Below are positions 36,671 through 47,402 of a stretch of DNA of 64,000 nt, piece after piece. Numbering within the stretch: the first letter of the stretch is position 1; the number at the start of each line of letters is the position of its first letter. Under the pieces are notes generated by a model, which saw only the letters and a list, made by a program, of their open reading frames with translations, was not told the origin of the DNA and did no database searches. The position numbers were made by a program, and so were the translations under genes. The stretch is from positions 1,487,422-1,551,421 of the forward strand of contig VXAZ01004023.1 of NCBI GenBank assembly GCA_013399875.1. Reading direction: 5' to 3'. Source of the stretch: Gymnorhina tibicen (lineage: Eukaryota; Chordata; Aves; Passeriformes; Artamidae).

Positions 36671-39600
36671 GTGTCTCCACCCCCAGCATGGTATCATCTG
36701 GCTAGGTGGTGGGACCCTGGTGCTGCCTGGCTAGATGAGAACCTCGTTGATGAAAGAGTAACACCCACAAAAGGCATTTTGGGTTCCTGCAGCTCCCTCT
36801 ATCTTGCCCAGCATTTCAGTCTTTTCAGTCACATTTATTTTGCCTTCAAGAAATAAGTTTATTATGACCTTTGCTCAGAGCAACTGGAACCAGCCTGAAA
36901 CATGAAATCTGTAACATATCTGATGATGTCAGCTCACACTTCTCTGCAAGCCTCCCCCGGACTGAGTCACAGCAGGAGGGCTCAAAGTCAATACTCAATA
37001 GCATTAGCTCAAAGATATACTGCCAGTGGGCTAATTTATCAGTAACTCAGAGTGGAGTGAATTTTCCTGACTTGTTGGTGCTCCCTTGTCTATCTCTCAG
37101 TGCAAATGAAGAAGGATGCCCTTCCCATATCTCCAATTAGTAACACGCTTGACATGATTTAGTGATTTTCATTTACAATTACAGCTGAAGCACTTGCTTT
37201 AGTTATTTCTTAGCACACAGTTTACACCCTTGTACTGTGCCAGGTATCAATCCTTTAAAAGAACTTTTGGAATTTAAAAGTACGTAGAAAGACTCTGACC
37301 ATGTTTAATATGTTCATGGCAAACTGTCCTCTGTCAAATGTATATCCCAAAGCCTTGTTCAGCAGTTTTGGATGCTTCAAAATAATGCTAAAACGAATCA
37401 GAGTAGCAATCTGCCTCAGAACAGAGAAGCTCAGATCACTCACCAACATGTATGACCCCCTGAAAAAGCTCTTTGGCTGGTAAACATGAAGTCCATTAGA
37501 ACCTGCTAAACAGATGTGATACACCCACAGTGAAACTTAAGAGCACACTGCTCTCTTGCACCATCATGCCAGGCATTAATGGCTGGATAGCAAATGTATT
37601 GATCTACCAGCACTTCAATACACAATCCGCTACTGAGACTGGCTGCTCTCACAAGCAGCAACCACTGCCTAAGCAGGGGAATGTCACTTTTGTCTCTGCA
37701 GAACTGTTGACTCAGAATGTTCTATGATACTTATCTTGCACTGCCTTGGCTCTGAACAGAGTGGTCTCATGGACCTCTGCAAAAACAGTTCCTACTGCAG
37801 AGCTACTGCAAAATTTGTAGCAACACTCGTGAACGCCAGTATCTCCCAGTGACTTGATGAGCTTCTCTGAAAAAAAATTCTTTTGTGTCCAAGGAACTCT
37901 CTGATTGATGTAGTCTGCAGCATTTGTCTTTTGTCAACTCATGCTTGCCTTATGATGCTGTGATAAATCACAAATGCTGTGGTGCACTACTTGGTTTCGC
38001 TGCACTCCAAACCCATTGCAAATATAGATATAAACAGTTGCTTTGAAACTTAACCTCTTTCTTTTTTCAGCTTTCTTTACAGAGGCATGTTTTACAACTC
38101 CTGATGTCTGCTTTCTCTCACACTTTATTATTATCAATTAGCAGGGTCAAAGAGCTCCCCTTAGGAAGGTTTAAAACAACACATTTCCCTTTGGTTTTAA
38201 TGCCCTACACCAGTTTCTGTGCCATCTACTGTGTAGCAGCATACCTCCCACTTGCCTTTGTGATCCTAAATATCTATGCCCTGATTCATTGTTGGGGTAT
38301 ACACTGGGAGCCAGATCACAGCACTTTCATGCAGACCTTTTTATAAGAGCACAACGGTATCCATTAAAAGAGAGGAAATCTCTTGCTTGAGGGAAAACAA
38401 AAACACACATGCCTGCATAAAAAACCCCACAGCAACCTTGTATTATAGTCTGCAGCTAAATCTGGAGTTGTGGACCTCAAGCCAAAACATAACCACAGTT
38501 TAGGGAAAGTGGCACAATGTATATTGTAATTACAAGGTTCCACTACAATAACAGACCCACAGAACTGGCCAAAAGGTGAGTTTATTTGTCTTTGCCGGCA
38601 GTAGGAATATGGGTAGGTTTCTTTGGCTGAAATTTCTTATTTCCTTTAAAAGGGAGAAATGCAACATTCTCCTTTCCCCATCGCTCTCCACCCAAATGGC
38701 AGCTCCTACATGCTCTGTCAGCTGAGGTTAGCTCCGTAACTCAGATCTCTTTTCACTGAGCTATTATTTTACTAGTAGCTGTAATGGGCTATTATCTGTG
38801 TGACACAGCCTCTGGAGTGGCAGAAGACACCTCTTTCTCCTCCACTGACAGATTGAAGAGCTAAATTATAATTTGAGGAACCAGGTGCCCAATTCTGTCA
38901 AAACATCTCATGTGATGGTTTCTTATTCAAGAGAAAACTATACATAATCAAGTAAAGGTGTATGAGGATTCCAGGTCTAAAAAGAGGTATCAGAGACAAT
39001 ATTAAGTAAGTGATGTTAATGCAAAGATGACCTTCTAGCTATTGTGTGCTTAGCGTTTAACAGCTTAAGAAAAGCTCAGTAAGGAAAACAGATATTGCTA
39101 GCTTTGCTAAAATCAAAACGTGAAAATAATTCCAAATCAAAGTGAAATTGACTGTCTGAATTTCACAGAATAAACAAGAGAATACAAAAATTAGTTAATT
39201 CCATAGGTGAGAGTAAATATCTGACAGTTTTAAATTCTTTCATTTTGAAGACTTTATGGTTTTAAAGCTTATGAGCTAACACATGAGATAGTGTTATGCT
39301 AGAAATTTAGTGAGTGTTCTTCCACTTAAATGAACACAAGATGAATGAAAAAACATTAAATGATATTTCTTGGGAGGGTTATATGTACCATTCCCAGTGC
39401 AAGTTTAAACAAATGTCAAGGTGCCCTGCTCTTGGCATCCCATAGTCTTTGATTTATCAGCAACTTTTAGATAATTTAACAGCCAGAAATGCTTTAAAAG
39501 AAAGTCAGGGAATTTGCTGGTGTATGTACCAATTTGTATTGTCTGTCTCAGACTGCATAACTTCTTCCCATTCCTGTGTGACAAGTGTTGATGGGAATGC

Positions 39601-39695
39601 TTGTGACGTGTTTTCACACTATGTTGAAACAAAACCTTCGATAGTATTTTTCCCTCAAGTCTAAGTTATATAAATAACACGATTTACTTTTCCTA
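36671..39695. other. Non-coding unique sequence
   Basis: No supported genes, RNA genes or repeats recognised. Frames are 89 codons or fewer. Confidence 0.5.
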
Positions 39696-40280
39696 TGTGC
39701 TGGTTTTGGCTGGAGTAGAGTTGGTTTTCTTCATAGCAGCTAATGTAGGACTGTGTTTTGGATTTGTGCTGGAAACAGTGTTGACAATCACAGGGATGCT
39801 TTAGCCATTTGTGAGCAGGGCTTACACAGAGTCAAGGCCTTTTCTGCTGTTCACCCCACCCCAGCAGCAAGCAGGCTGGGGGTGCACAAGGGAGGGGACA
39901 TAGCTTGGACACATGACCCCAAGTGACCAAAAGGGTAGTGCATAACCTATGGAATCACGCTCACTATATAAAGCTGGGAGAAGAAGTAGGAAGGGGAGGA
40001 TATTTGAAATGACAGTGTTTGTCTTCCCAAGTTACCTGGCCTGATGGAGCTCTGCTGTCCTGGAGAGGGCTGAACACCTGCCTGCCCATGGGAAGTGGTG
40101 AATGAATTCCTTCTGTAGCCTTGCTCGTGCATGGGGCTTTTACTTGACCTATTAAACTATCTTTATCTCGAGTTTTCCTACTTTTACTCCTCTGAATCTC
40201 TTCCCCATCTCCCTGGGGAGACTGAGCAAGAGAGCAGCTGTGTGCTGCTTAGTTGCCAGCATGGGTTATACCCCAACACA
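39696..40280 (+). mobile_element. Solo LTR of an endogenous retrovirus, nearly complete
   Basis: About 585 bases run from TGTGCTGGTTTTGGCTGG to a CCCCAACACA end, so the usual TG...CA termini are present. The order matches an avian ERV LTR common in songbirds (TguLTR5-like; name from memory, class probably ERVL-type): 'tttggatttgtgctgga', 'cacagagtcaaggcctttt', 'gcaggctgggggtgcac', a TATA-like TATATAAAG at 39965-39973, 'gtttgtcttcccaagt', 'gaacacctgcctgccc', 'gtgaatgaattcctt', an ATTAAA poly-A signal at 40151-40156, and a final 'gtgctgcttagttgccagc'. No gag, pol or env lies next to it, so it is a solo LTR left by LTR-LTR recombination. No convincing flanking duplication is seen, and it may have decayed. 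Confidence 0.93.
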
Positions 40281-43200
40281 TAAGAAATATATTTTGATAT
40301 TCTAGGAATAAAAACTAAGAGGAGACTGTGCTAGTGATCTTAGGGACAAAGCTATTTCTAACCCAAAAATTTTACATTGATAACACCTGCTGAAGGTGAC
40401 TGATAAACTTTGCAGAATCCAACTCACAAGAGTTCTAATACAGCACTCCTGCTTCAGTTCAAGCAGGGACATCTTTGATCTCTCTCCTGAACTCAGCTTT
40501 GAGATGGTCTCAGAGCCACACAGCATGTAGGAGCACAAGGTGAGCTTTACCACTGGGATTTCTTTTGACAGTCACAATCACACATCAAAAGAAGTGAGAC
40601 AAACTAATTTAAACTTGAAATAAAGGAAACATGACACAGTGTTTGCTGAATGCTGGCTGTTCTCTTTGGATTGAGTGATGCCCCCACCCCAACACATCTG
40701 GACAGGTCCTGTGGGAGTGCATTACAGACCTTGCTCTGAACAAAACTCATGCTCACTGTCTGAAATTTGATTTTAGTACTAGTCCTCTATGAGTCTCCTC
40801 TTGCCTCCTCTCTGACTGTAAGTAAGATTCCCTGCCCTTACAGGCAGCATGATTTTCCACAGCCAAGATCTGTTGAAATGAACTGTCTTATCACAGCTGG
40901 GGAGGACCAAAGTAGAAGGTAGTTCCTCTTCCCCCACATTCATTTAGGGGCTAAGAGGCCAAGCCTTCCCATTTTAATCCAGTTGTTTCTGTATCAATGA
41001 CAGGAACACCCTCCTGTCCTCCTCTTTATGAACTCTGAGTTCTCAGCTGGGTTAGTGGAGCCAGATCCGGTGGCACAAAACTGGAGGCTCTGCAGCCGCA
41101 GCTGCATACATTATATTTATCCATGTTAATGGTGGGAACAGCCTACTTATTCCCTCTTTTTGTCCTTCCTGCGCAGTCCCACACCTTACCCCAAAGGAAG
41201 AAGTAACCGCTCTTGCACTTAACTCATCTGCTACAGACTCTGCTGAGAGCTTTCCTTTACTTCCCCTGTCCAACATCCAGTTACTCCTACTCTGAATTCA
41301 ATAATCTACCTGGAATCACAGCAGGGAATCACTTTGCTCAGATGCTTTCCTGAACAGCAGTAATGACCAAAAATATGTCAAGACACAGAAAATTCACAGT
41401 TTTCAGTTCATTCCAGTGATAATTTTTTATCCCTTACATTTTTCTTCTTGAAACTTAGAGATCCCAGATTACTTCCTGAAGAGTCCATTAGCACCCTATA
41501 TGTTGTCAGCCTGAAGGTTCATCTAGAGCATTCATGTAATCTTTCGTTTTCTTTCTCAACAGAATAATTTAGATCTGTTGAAGCTTGCAAATGCAAAGCT
41601 TTTGCTGTCTAGCTTGGGAAACATGTATGTATATCTCTGTATACACATGCATACAAATGTATTTAATTTCCATTTGAATCTTCAAACATCTTTTTTGAAA
41701 TGTGTCCATCATAAAGCCAGCACTGTAGCTACTTCCTACTTTGTGATTCAATGGTTACATTAACTATTTTGCAACAGCTTGAGATTTGGAGCTCACTTTG
41801 AACTGTTTGTGCCTAAGACCACTACTTTTGGAGGCACCGCTTGCCAGATCCACTGCTGTGAAAGTCTGACACCATTCTTATCCCTGTTCATCTCTCCACA
41901 TTTGTCTGTTCTGAAATGCGGTTTCTTTGTCTTGACCAGTTTGCCAAGCCTCGTGTATCACTCTGTCTGACTTTCTCACCCTTACAAGTGTTTCTTTTTC
42001 TGTCTACTTTTCCGTTATCTGGAAAAGTTGCCGGTAGTCATTTCATGAGTATAAAGTGAGCATTGAACTTCAAATAAGTATACTTACAGATTAGAAGCAA
42101 TTTTATAGATGTTTCTATTCATTTTGTACTTACATCCAGATTATTTATGAATGCTCTGAACACAGGATGGCTCAAAATGGCTCGTAACATGACAGCTTCT
42201 CTGTATATGACTTCTCAAGACCGCTGAGACCCTTGCAATTGCTCTCTCAGGGTCTCATTTTTCAATTACAACACTACTCAATATTAAGACAAAATCTCTG
42301 TAAAATTTCTGTGTGTTGTCAATTAAACTCACAGCCTCAAATCATGTGAGCTGCAGTGATGAACAGTGGTTCTGAGCAGAGACCTGATGGCCATAAGTAC
42401 ACAGTGGTGGGGCCTAGTGATCCCAGTTGTGTAATATTACTGATTTAAATCTTCTATCAGTCTTTATATTCAGGTGCTCTGTGTTTTTAACATTCTAGCA
42501 CTACAACAGCCACTTAAAAATTATTCCTCCAGTGTTCTTAGCCCTGCTAAACAGATTTTTTTCCTGTCTTTGGGTCTCTTTATTAAATTTGTAGACTTCA
42601 AGACTTCTATCTATAGTATCCTTTCTACTTATTAAATATTGGTGGTTTGGGGTTTTTTTAATCTCTAATTCCTGCAGTTGAGTTCAATTTTAATGAGAGG
42701 CAGCCAGGCAATACTACCAAGAGCCAAGATCTCCAGCAATGTGCTACCCACACATTCACCAGCTCATTCTTGGCTTTCTCTGCCTTTCTGTCACTCAGAT
42801 GAGCTCTCCTCCTGTGACCAGTGCCTTTCTGCATGACCTCACATCTTTCCATTGAGGACTACCACCACCAGGACAGGATTCCCAGCAGATCCACGATTGT
42901 GCCAGCCACTGCAACCTCACCTTCCTCCCACCCTGGCTGTGCAGCTGAACTGAAGCCAGAGCCTCCCAAGCCATGCAGAGGTCCGTGCCAGCAGCTGGGC
43001 TTCGGCCACCACAAGAAGCAGTAGCCTTCCTTCAGGCCATGTAGGTGACACAATCGCAGACAATCTGTGGTGCACTTAGGGGAGTTTTAATGGCCCCATT
43101 AAGCCCTTTGAGAGACACAGGTATTGACTAGACCCAGACATCTCAACAACAGCAGCTCCCCTCTTGGTGGTGTTTTGTTTATATTGGTATTTCTAACATC

Positions 43201-44259
43201 TCAAACAATTTATTCTCTAACTGAACACAGACTTTTCCAGGAACAGCAGAGTAGAGTGAGACTGAATTTCTAATGTATTAAAAAAAAACCCAAACATTTC
43301 AGATTTTTTTTAAACATCATAAAAGAAGAAAGAAGGGCAACAAGCCCATTCCCTCACCTTTTGCAGATCTCCTTTAAGAAAACATGGCTTATTCAGGCAA
43401 GTGAACACACACACCATGAATATTATTTCTCTTAGTGAGCGGGAGGGCTTCAGCTCATCCTGTGTAGCTGGCAAAAATGGAATAAAAACACACTCAGCAA
43501 GCTGATCTCTTGGTATTCTTCCATCTCCTGCCCCAACCGAGACCGCACAGCTGCTTTCTGTACATGTCCCTGGAGCTACACCAGGCACCTATTCTGCTAT
43601 TTATGGCTTACTGTCTGGTTATGAGGAGAATGGGTGGCTTTTACTTGAGAAAATAATTTATTTAGTATATAACAAGTACAAATGCTTTCAAATGGGATAG
43701 AAATAAAGTTGAACATAACCACAGCCTTCAGAAAGCAAGAGGTTTGGTTTGTTCTTGTCAACAACAACAAAAAAAAGCTGACAACTTCTTTTTGCCCATA
43801 TATTTATCAGAAAAGGACTTTTTAGCCTATTTCATTTCTGGAATGTTTCAAAGTCCCCCCAGTTAAGTAGCTCACCTGAGAGAAATACACAGCAGTTACA
43901 AAAATGCCCCAGCAATGCCATGCTATTCTCTCCCTTATTTGATGAATATTATTTAATTTCCTGCATCTCCAATATTATATTCTCTCTCTCTTCCTCTGAA
44001 ACACCTGTGCTTCTGGGCTAAGAATAGGATCCATATTCAGAGCTGTCACAAAAGCAAAGAAGAACATCTGGACTTCTATGTCCCCACTACATTCTGGCAA
44101 ACATTGTTCCACACATGCCCATTTCACACTTTTGTGCTCCCAGCGTGCCAGGGGTTGATTGGTTCTGGGGACTTTTCACTGTCTTGCTCAGGGATAGCAG
44201 GGACAGCATTTTTTTTGTCCGTAGGCTCTGGAGGGGCAATTCTTAGAGGCTGATAAGTA
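40281..44259. other. Non-coding unique sequence
   Basis: No supported genes. The interval 42.65-43.05 kb is GC-richer with frames open on both strands (64-67 codons), and 41.05-41.28 kb likewise. An (AAC)n/A tract occurs at about 43759-43776. I recognise no repeat family here. Confidence 0.5.
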
Positions 44260-44355
44260 GACCAGCTTTCCTGAGAAGAGTGCTTGATTCATCCCTGGTA
44301 TAACTCTGCTGATTCTAATGGCTTTTTACCAGGGATGAATTTGGCCCCATGTTGT
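44260..44355. repeat. Ancient palindromic amniote interspersed repeat
   Basis: An exact 14-base inverted repeat, ATTCATCCCTGGTA at 44287-44300 and its complement at 44327-44340, encloses 26 bases and continues into GAATTTGGCCC. Copies with the consensus 'ttacaccagggatgaatttggccc' and its mirror are widespread in turtle, crocodile and bird genomes as relics of a repeat active in early amniotes. I recognise the phrase from memory and cannot name the family with certainty. Confidence 0.6.
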
Positions 44356-44379
44356 TAGATGTCTGCATATTAGAAACAG

Positions 44380-44530
44380 AGTCATTTGCTACAAGGGAAA
44401 CAGTCAACATCTTATTTGCATCCATGCATATCAACAATGCAATTAGGGCAAACTTCTTTGAGAATTGGATTCAGATGGTAATTAAAGTATTGTGTTATGA
44501 ATTTTAATTTGGCATTAGTGAAGTAAATTA
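44380..44530. promoter_or_regulatory. Candidate enhancer: POU/SOX/homeodomain motif cluster
   Basis: Within about 70 bases are a perfect octamer ATTTGCAT (44414-44421), an ATGCATAT (44424-44431), a SOX-type AACAATG (44433-44439), CAATTAG (44440-44446), an E-box CAGATG (44472-44477) and TAATTAA (44479-44485). The octamer is the classic POU-factor site, and a SOX core within 12 bases recalls POU/SOX composite elements. The motifs are directly visible. Enhancer function is inference. Confidence 0.35.
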
Positions 44531-45576
44531 TTCTGTATTGCTCTGTTCTCACAGTTTGGGCAGAATACATTATGCTTTGCTTACTGAGACCTTTGAATTT
44601 AAAAAAAAAAAGGAGCCTAGTCCCTGTGTCCTTAGAATCTAATTGTGTGGAAGAAAATGAGTTACATAAAACATTTGCCAGTGATTCAAAGTCAAACAGC
44701 AGTGAACATCATTCCTTTGATACCCTCCCACAATTTGGGGACTCAGTTGGAAGGGCTGGGGAGGAAACTCTTCTAAGCAGCAATAATTTGTAAGATTCAA
44801 TTATAAAAAAGAAAGCACATAAAAACACCTACTTTGAAAAGACAGGTGAGATACAAACATTTTAAAAAATAATCAGTATCTACATCTATATCACTGATAA
44901 TGAGATATGGCCAGCAGATATAAGCATAGAAAATCGGAGTGAACTTACAAAATCATATTGGACTCCTGACATGCATGTAAGAGTAATATGCATATAATAT
45001 ATATACATGTTTGTGTATGGGCTTTTGTGTCTTTGTGTCTGTAGTTTTGAACGTGTGACCTACTAAGTAGCACAAACCTCGAGTTCTAGCTACTAACATT
45101 TTGCACTGATATTGTCTTCAGAAACAGGGCGCTGTTCTTCATGTCCCAACCCCCATGTTAGAAGTTGGCAGAGGGTTTTAAAGGAAGACGCGTAAGGACA
45201 ACACAATGACTGTTCAGATATAACTCTTTGTTAAGCATAAGAAATCTAGGTACATGAATGTGGAGAGGAAAGGGTTTTAGTAGTTGTCTGAGGAGTGTTT
45301 AATGGCAAGTGAACCTCATCGTCCAAGATGCTCCACATATTTGCAGTAAAAGACAATCATTGCTTGCAGAATTTGCCCTCCAAGTTGACAAGACACGTGG
45401 CACGCTGTGGGAAGGGTGTTATTCCATCCATGTTATATGGCACACTAATCTCCTTTTTTTCAATGTTTTCCTTTGATCCAGCCTTACTTCCAGCTCCTGC
45501 ATCAGCAGCATCCAGGCATTCTTAGGGTTTGGCCCAGCAAAAAGTTCTAGAAAAGGCAAGAGATAAAAATCTATTA
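44531..45576. other. Non-coding unique sequence
   Basis: No supported genes. An 11-base A run lies at 44601-44611 and an alternating AT/TG stretch at about 44990-45045. A 73-codon frame at 44572-44793 starts across the A run and is not recognised. Confidence 0.55.
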
Positions 45577-46150
45577 TGTTCAACCCTTTTTGGCTGAGTT
45601 GACCCTGGCTGGACACCAGGTGCCCACGAAAGCTGCTGTATCATTGCCCTTCTGAGGTGAACAAGTCCTTCTGGGAGTCTGCTCCAGTGTGGGCTTCCCA
45701 TGGGGTTACGTCCTCCTCTGGGCACCCATCTGCTCCAGCTTGGGATTCTCCTGGGTCTGCAGGTGGATATCTGCTCCACCATGGACTTCCATGAACTGCC
45801 TCTCCATACTGGTCTCCACAGGCTGCAGGGGAATCTCAGCTCTGGCTCCCGGAGCATCTCCTCCCCCACCTTCTGTACTGGCCTTCATGTCTGCAGAGTT
45901 GTTGTTCTCACATACTCTCATTCCTCTCTTCTGGATGCTGCTGGTGTTGCACAATCTTTTCTTTCCTTCTTAAATACATTATCTCAGAGGTGCTACTGTC
46001 ATCACCGATGCGCTCAGCCTTGGCCAGTGGCAGGTTTGTCCTGGAGCCAACTGGATTTGCTCTGTCAGATACAGAAAAAGCTTTTAGCAGCTTCTCACAG
46101 AAGCCACTCCTGTATCCCCCTTGCTACCAAAACCTTGCCATGCAAACACA
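45577..46150 (-). mobile_element. Endogenous retrovirus LTR, internally shortened
   Basis: The reverse complement begins TGTGTTTGCATGGCAAGG, then 'ttttggtagcaagggggata', 'ggcttctgtgagaagctgct', 'ttggccaaggctgagcgcat', CTCTGCAGACATGAAGGC, the tandem-like 'tggtggagcagatatccacc' / 'ctgcag' / 'actggagcagactccc' blocks, and ends 'gtgggcacctggtgtcc' ... GGGTTGAACA. This matches a songbird ERV LTR family I recall as roughly 1 kb long. Here about 574 bases remain, and the part with the expected poly-A region, between 'ctgaggtgaac' and 'gtatcattgcccttc' on the plus strand (near 45.65 kb), seems deleted. The 204-codon plus frame over it is antisense and not a gene. Confidence 0.85.
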
Positions 46151-46344
46151 AAACACTTTCCGTCCAGGAAATAAGTGAACAGCCAAACTCTCTCTGGGAA
46201 CTGGGAGACCTGGCTCCTGTTCCCAGCCACAGAACTGGTCCCAGCAGGATACCCAAGAGGGTTTGCACTACGGGCTTGGTGAGGGGGCCCCCTCATCCCA
46301 CCTCCATGTTATGACCTCTCAGTACTGCCTGTGTCCTTCATAAG
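46151..46344. other. Spacer between LTR and CR1
   Basis: A short unique stretch of slightly higher GC between two retroelement fragments. No gene is seen. Confidence 0.5.
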
Positions 46345-46515
46345 AGACATTTGCCTGACCTACTCTTGAGGACTTCTGGTGACAGAGATGCCATATTTTC
46401 TCTAGGCAGCCCATCCCACTATTTCAGTCTTATTGTTGAAGTCAGGTATGTGCTCATATTTAACTGGCATCTTTCTTACAGCAATTTGAGTCAATCAGGC
46501 CTTGTTTTTGACTAG
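46345..46515 (-). mobile_element. CR1 LINE fragment, degraded
   Basis: On the plus strand the order is 'tgacctactcttgaggacttctggtgacagag', 'tctctaggcagcccatccca', a degraded 'tttagtcttattgttgaagt' block, and 'ctttcttacagcaatttgag'. This mirrors the CR1 3' untranslated region in reverse complement (fast-decaying subfamily with 'ctctaggcagcctgttcca' and 'cttgctgtaatttaagcc'). Both the ATTCTATG end and the 5' part are missing, so it is an internal remnant of an old insertion. Confidence 0.75.
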
Positions 46516-46849
46516 TGAGGAAAATCTTCAAGTCAATTTCAAGTCAATGAAGCCATGACAGATTCTACTCCCTAAAGCTATAAAACTGTGAGGTGTTTGC
46601 GTTTTTTGTTACATGGGAGAAGTGCAAGTCCTTTTGTGGTCTGAATTTCTTTATAGAAAAATATTGCAGCTAAAATTCCAGAGCATGAAACTGCCATACA
46701 AAAAGGTTATGCTTTTAGTATTTCTCATTTAGAGAGCTAGAGAGCCAAATGTTTCACAAAGACTAGATGGTCTCATGAGAATTAATTTCTCCATGATTTT
46801 CATAGCAGATTAAAACGTTTAAGACTTAAATAATCTTTGGATGAGGTCC

Positions 46850-46945
46850 TGACTTCGTGTTTGTATAAATATGGGCTTGTTCAGCTGAAGTCTGTGGAGC
46901 TATGTAAAAATAGCACCAGTGTAAGAGAGGATCCAGCCCAGAATA
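46850..46945. repeat. Ancient amniote interspersed repeat
   Basis: CAGCTGAAGTCTGTGGAGCT, then ATGTAAAAATAGCACCAGTG and AGAGAGGATCCAGCCCA, correspond to an old amniote repeat whose copies read 'ctgaagtcaatggagttacac...ttacaccag...gaggatctggccca'. It appears related to the palindromic element at 44.3 kb. Family name uncertain. Confidence 0.5.
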
Positions 46946-47309
46946 TGTCAGCATATCCTCAGCCCCATGATATTGGCCAGCACCATGCTGCCTGGCCCCA
47001 TATGCTTCCAAGTGTCCTGACAGAGGTGTTTGCAACTGCTGCTGGAGCGCTCAGATACGTGCTACAGTATGAAACAGATGGTAGCTCCATGTAAAATAAT
47101 ATATCCAAAGGTACCACTGCAAGAACCCTCACGGTATTTGTGTCTTTGAGGTAAGTTTGCTACAGATGTTAGCCAGAGGACATACTAAGCTTATTCACTG
47201 GATGTCTTTAGGGAAGGTAGATGCTTCACCACCGTAGGAAATCAAAAATATATTACATTTTCTTCTTGCTGAGATTAGTATTTGTATTCAGATGTTATGC
47301 ATTGATTCC

Positions 47310-47402
47310 CCGTGCTCTGTGTGTGCGAGTGCGGGTGTTCCCTGCTTGCTGGCGAGGTGCAGCGAGGTGTGTGCGGGGCGCAGGTGTCACGGCAGGCGGG
47401 CA
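47310..47402. promoter_or_regulatory. CpG-dense micro-patch
   Basis: About nine CpG dinucleotides fall within roughly 90 bases, in an otherwise CpG-poor AT-rich region. The patch also carries GTGCGGGG and GGCAGGCGGG GC-box-like words and a CAGGTG E-box at 47381-47386. It is too short for a standard CpG island. It could be the core of an unmethylated regulatory element or the promoter of an unannotated non-coding RNA. No TATA box or coding frame follows. Confidence 0.3.

Noticed and set aside
38060..38110. Pyrimidine-rich run ending in CAG, considered as a splice acceptor
   Set aside because: No bounded open exon with a matching donor follows. Such runs are frequent in this sequence.
39947..40132. 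61-codon minus frame inside the LTR at 39.7-40.3 kb
   Set aside because: Antisense by-product of the LTR sequence.
45700..46314. 204-codon plus-strand open frame, the longest in the window
   Set aside because: It lies almost wholly antisense to a recognisable ERV LTR and has low-complexity Ser/Leu/Pro content with no known domain.
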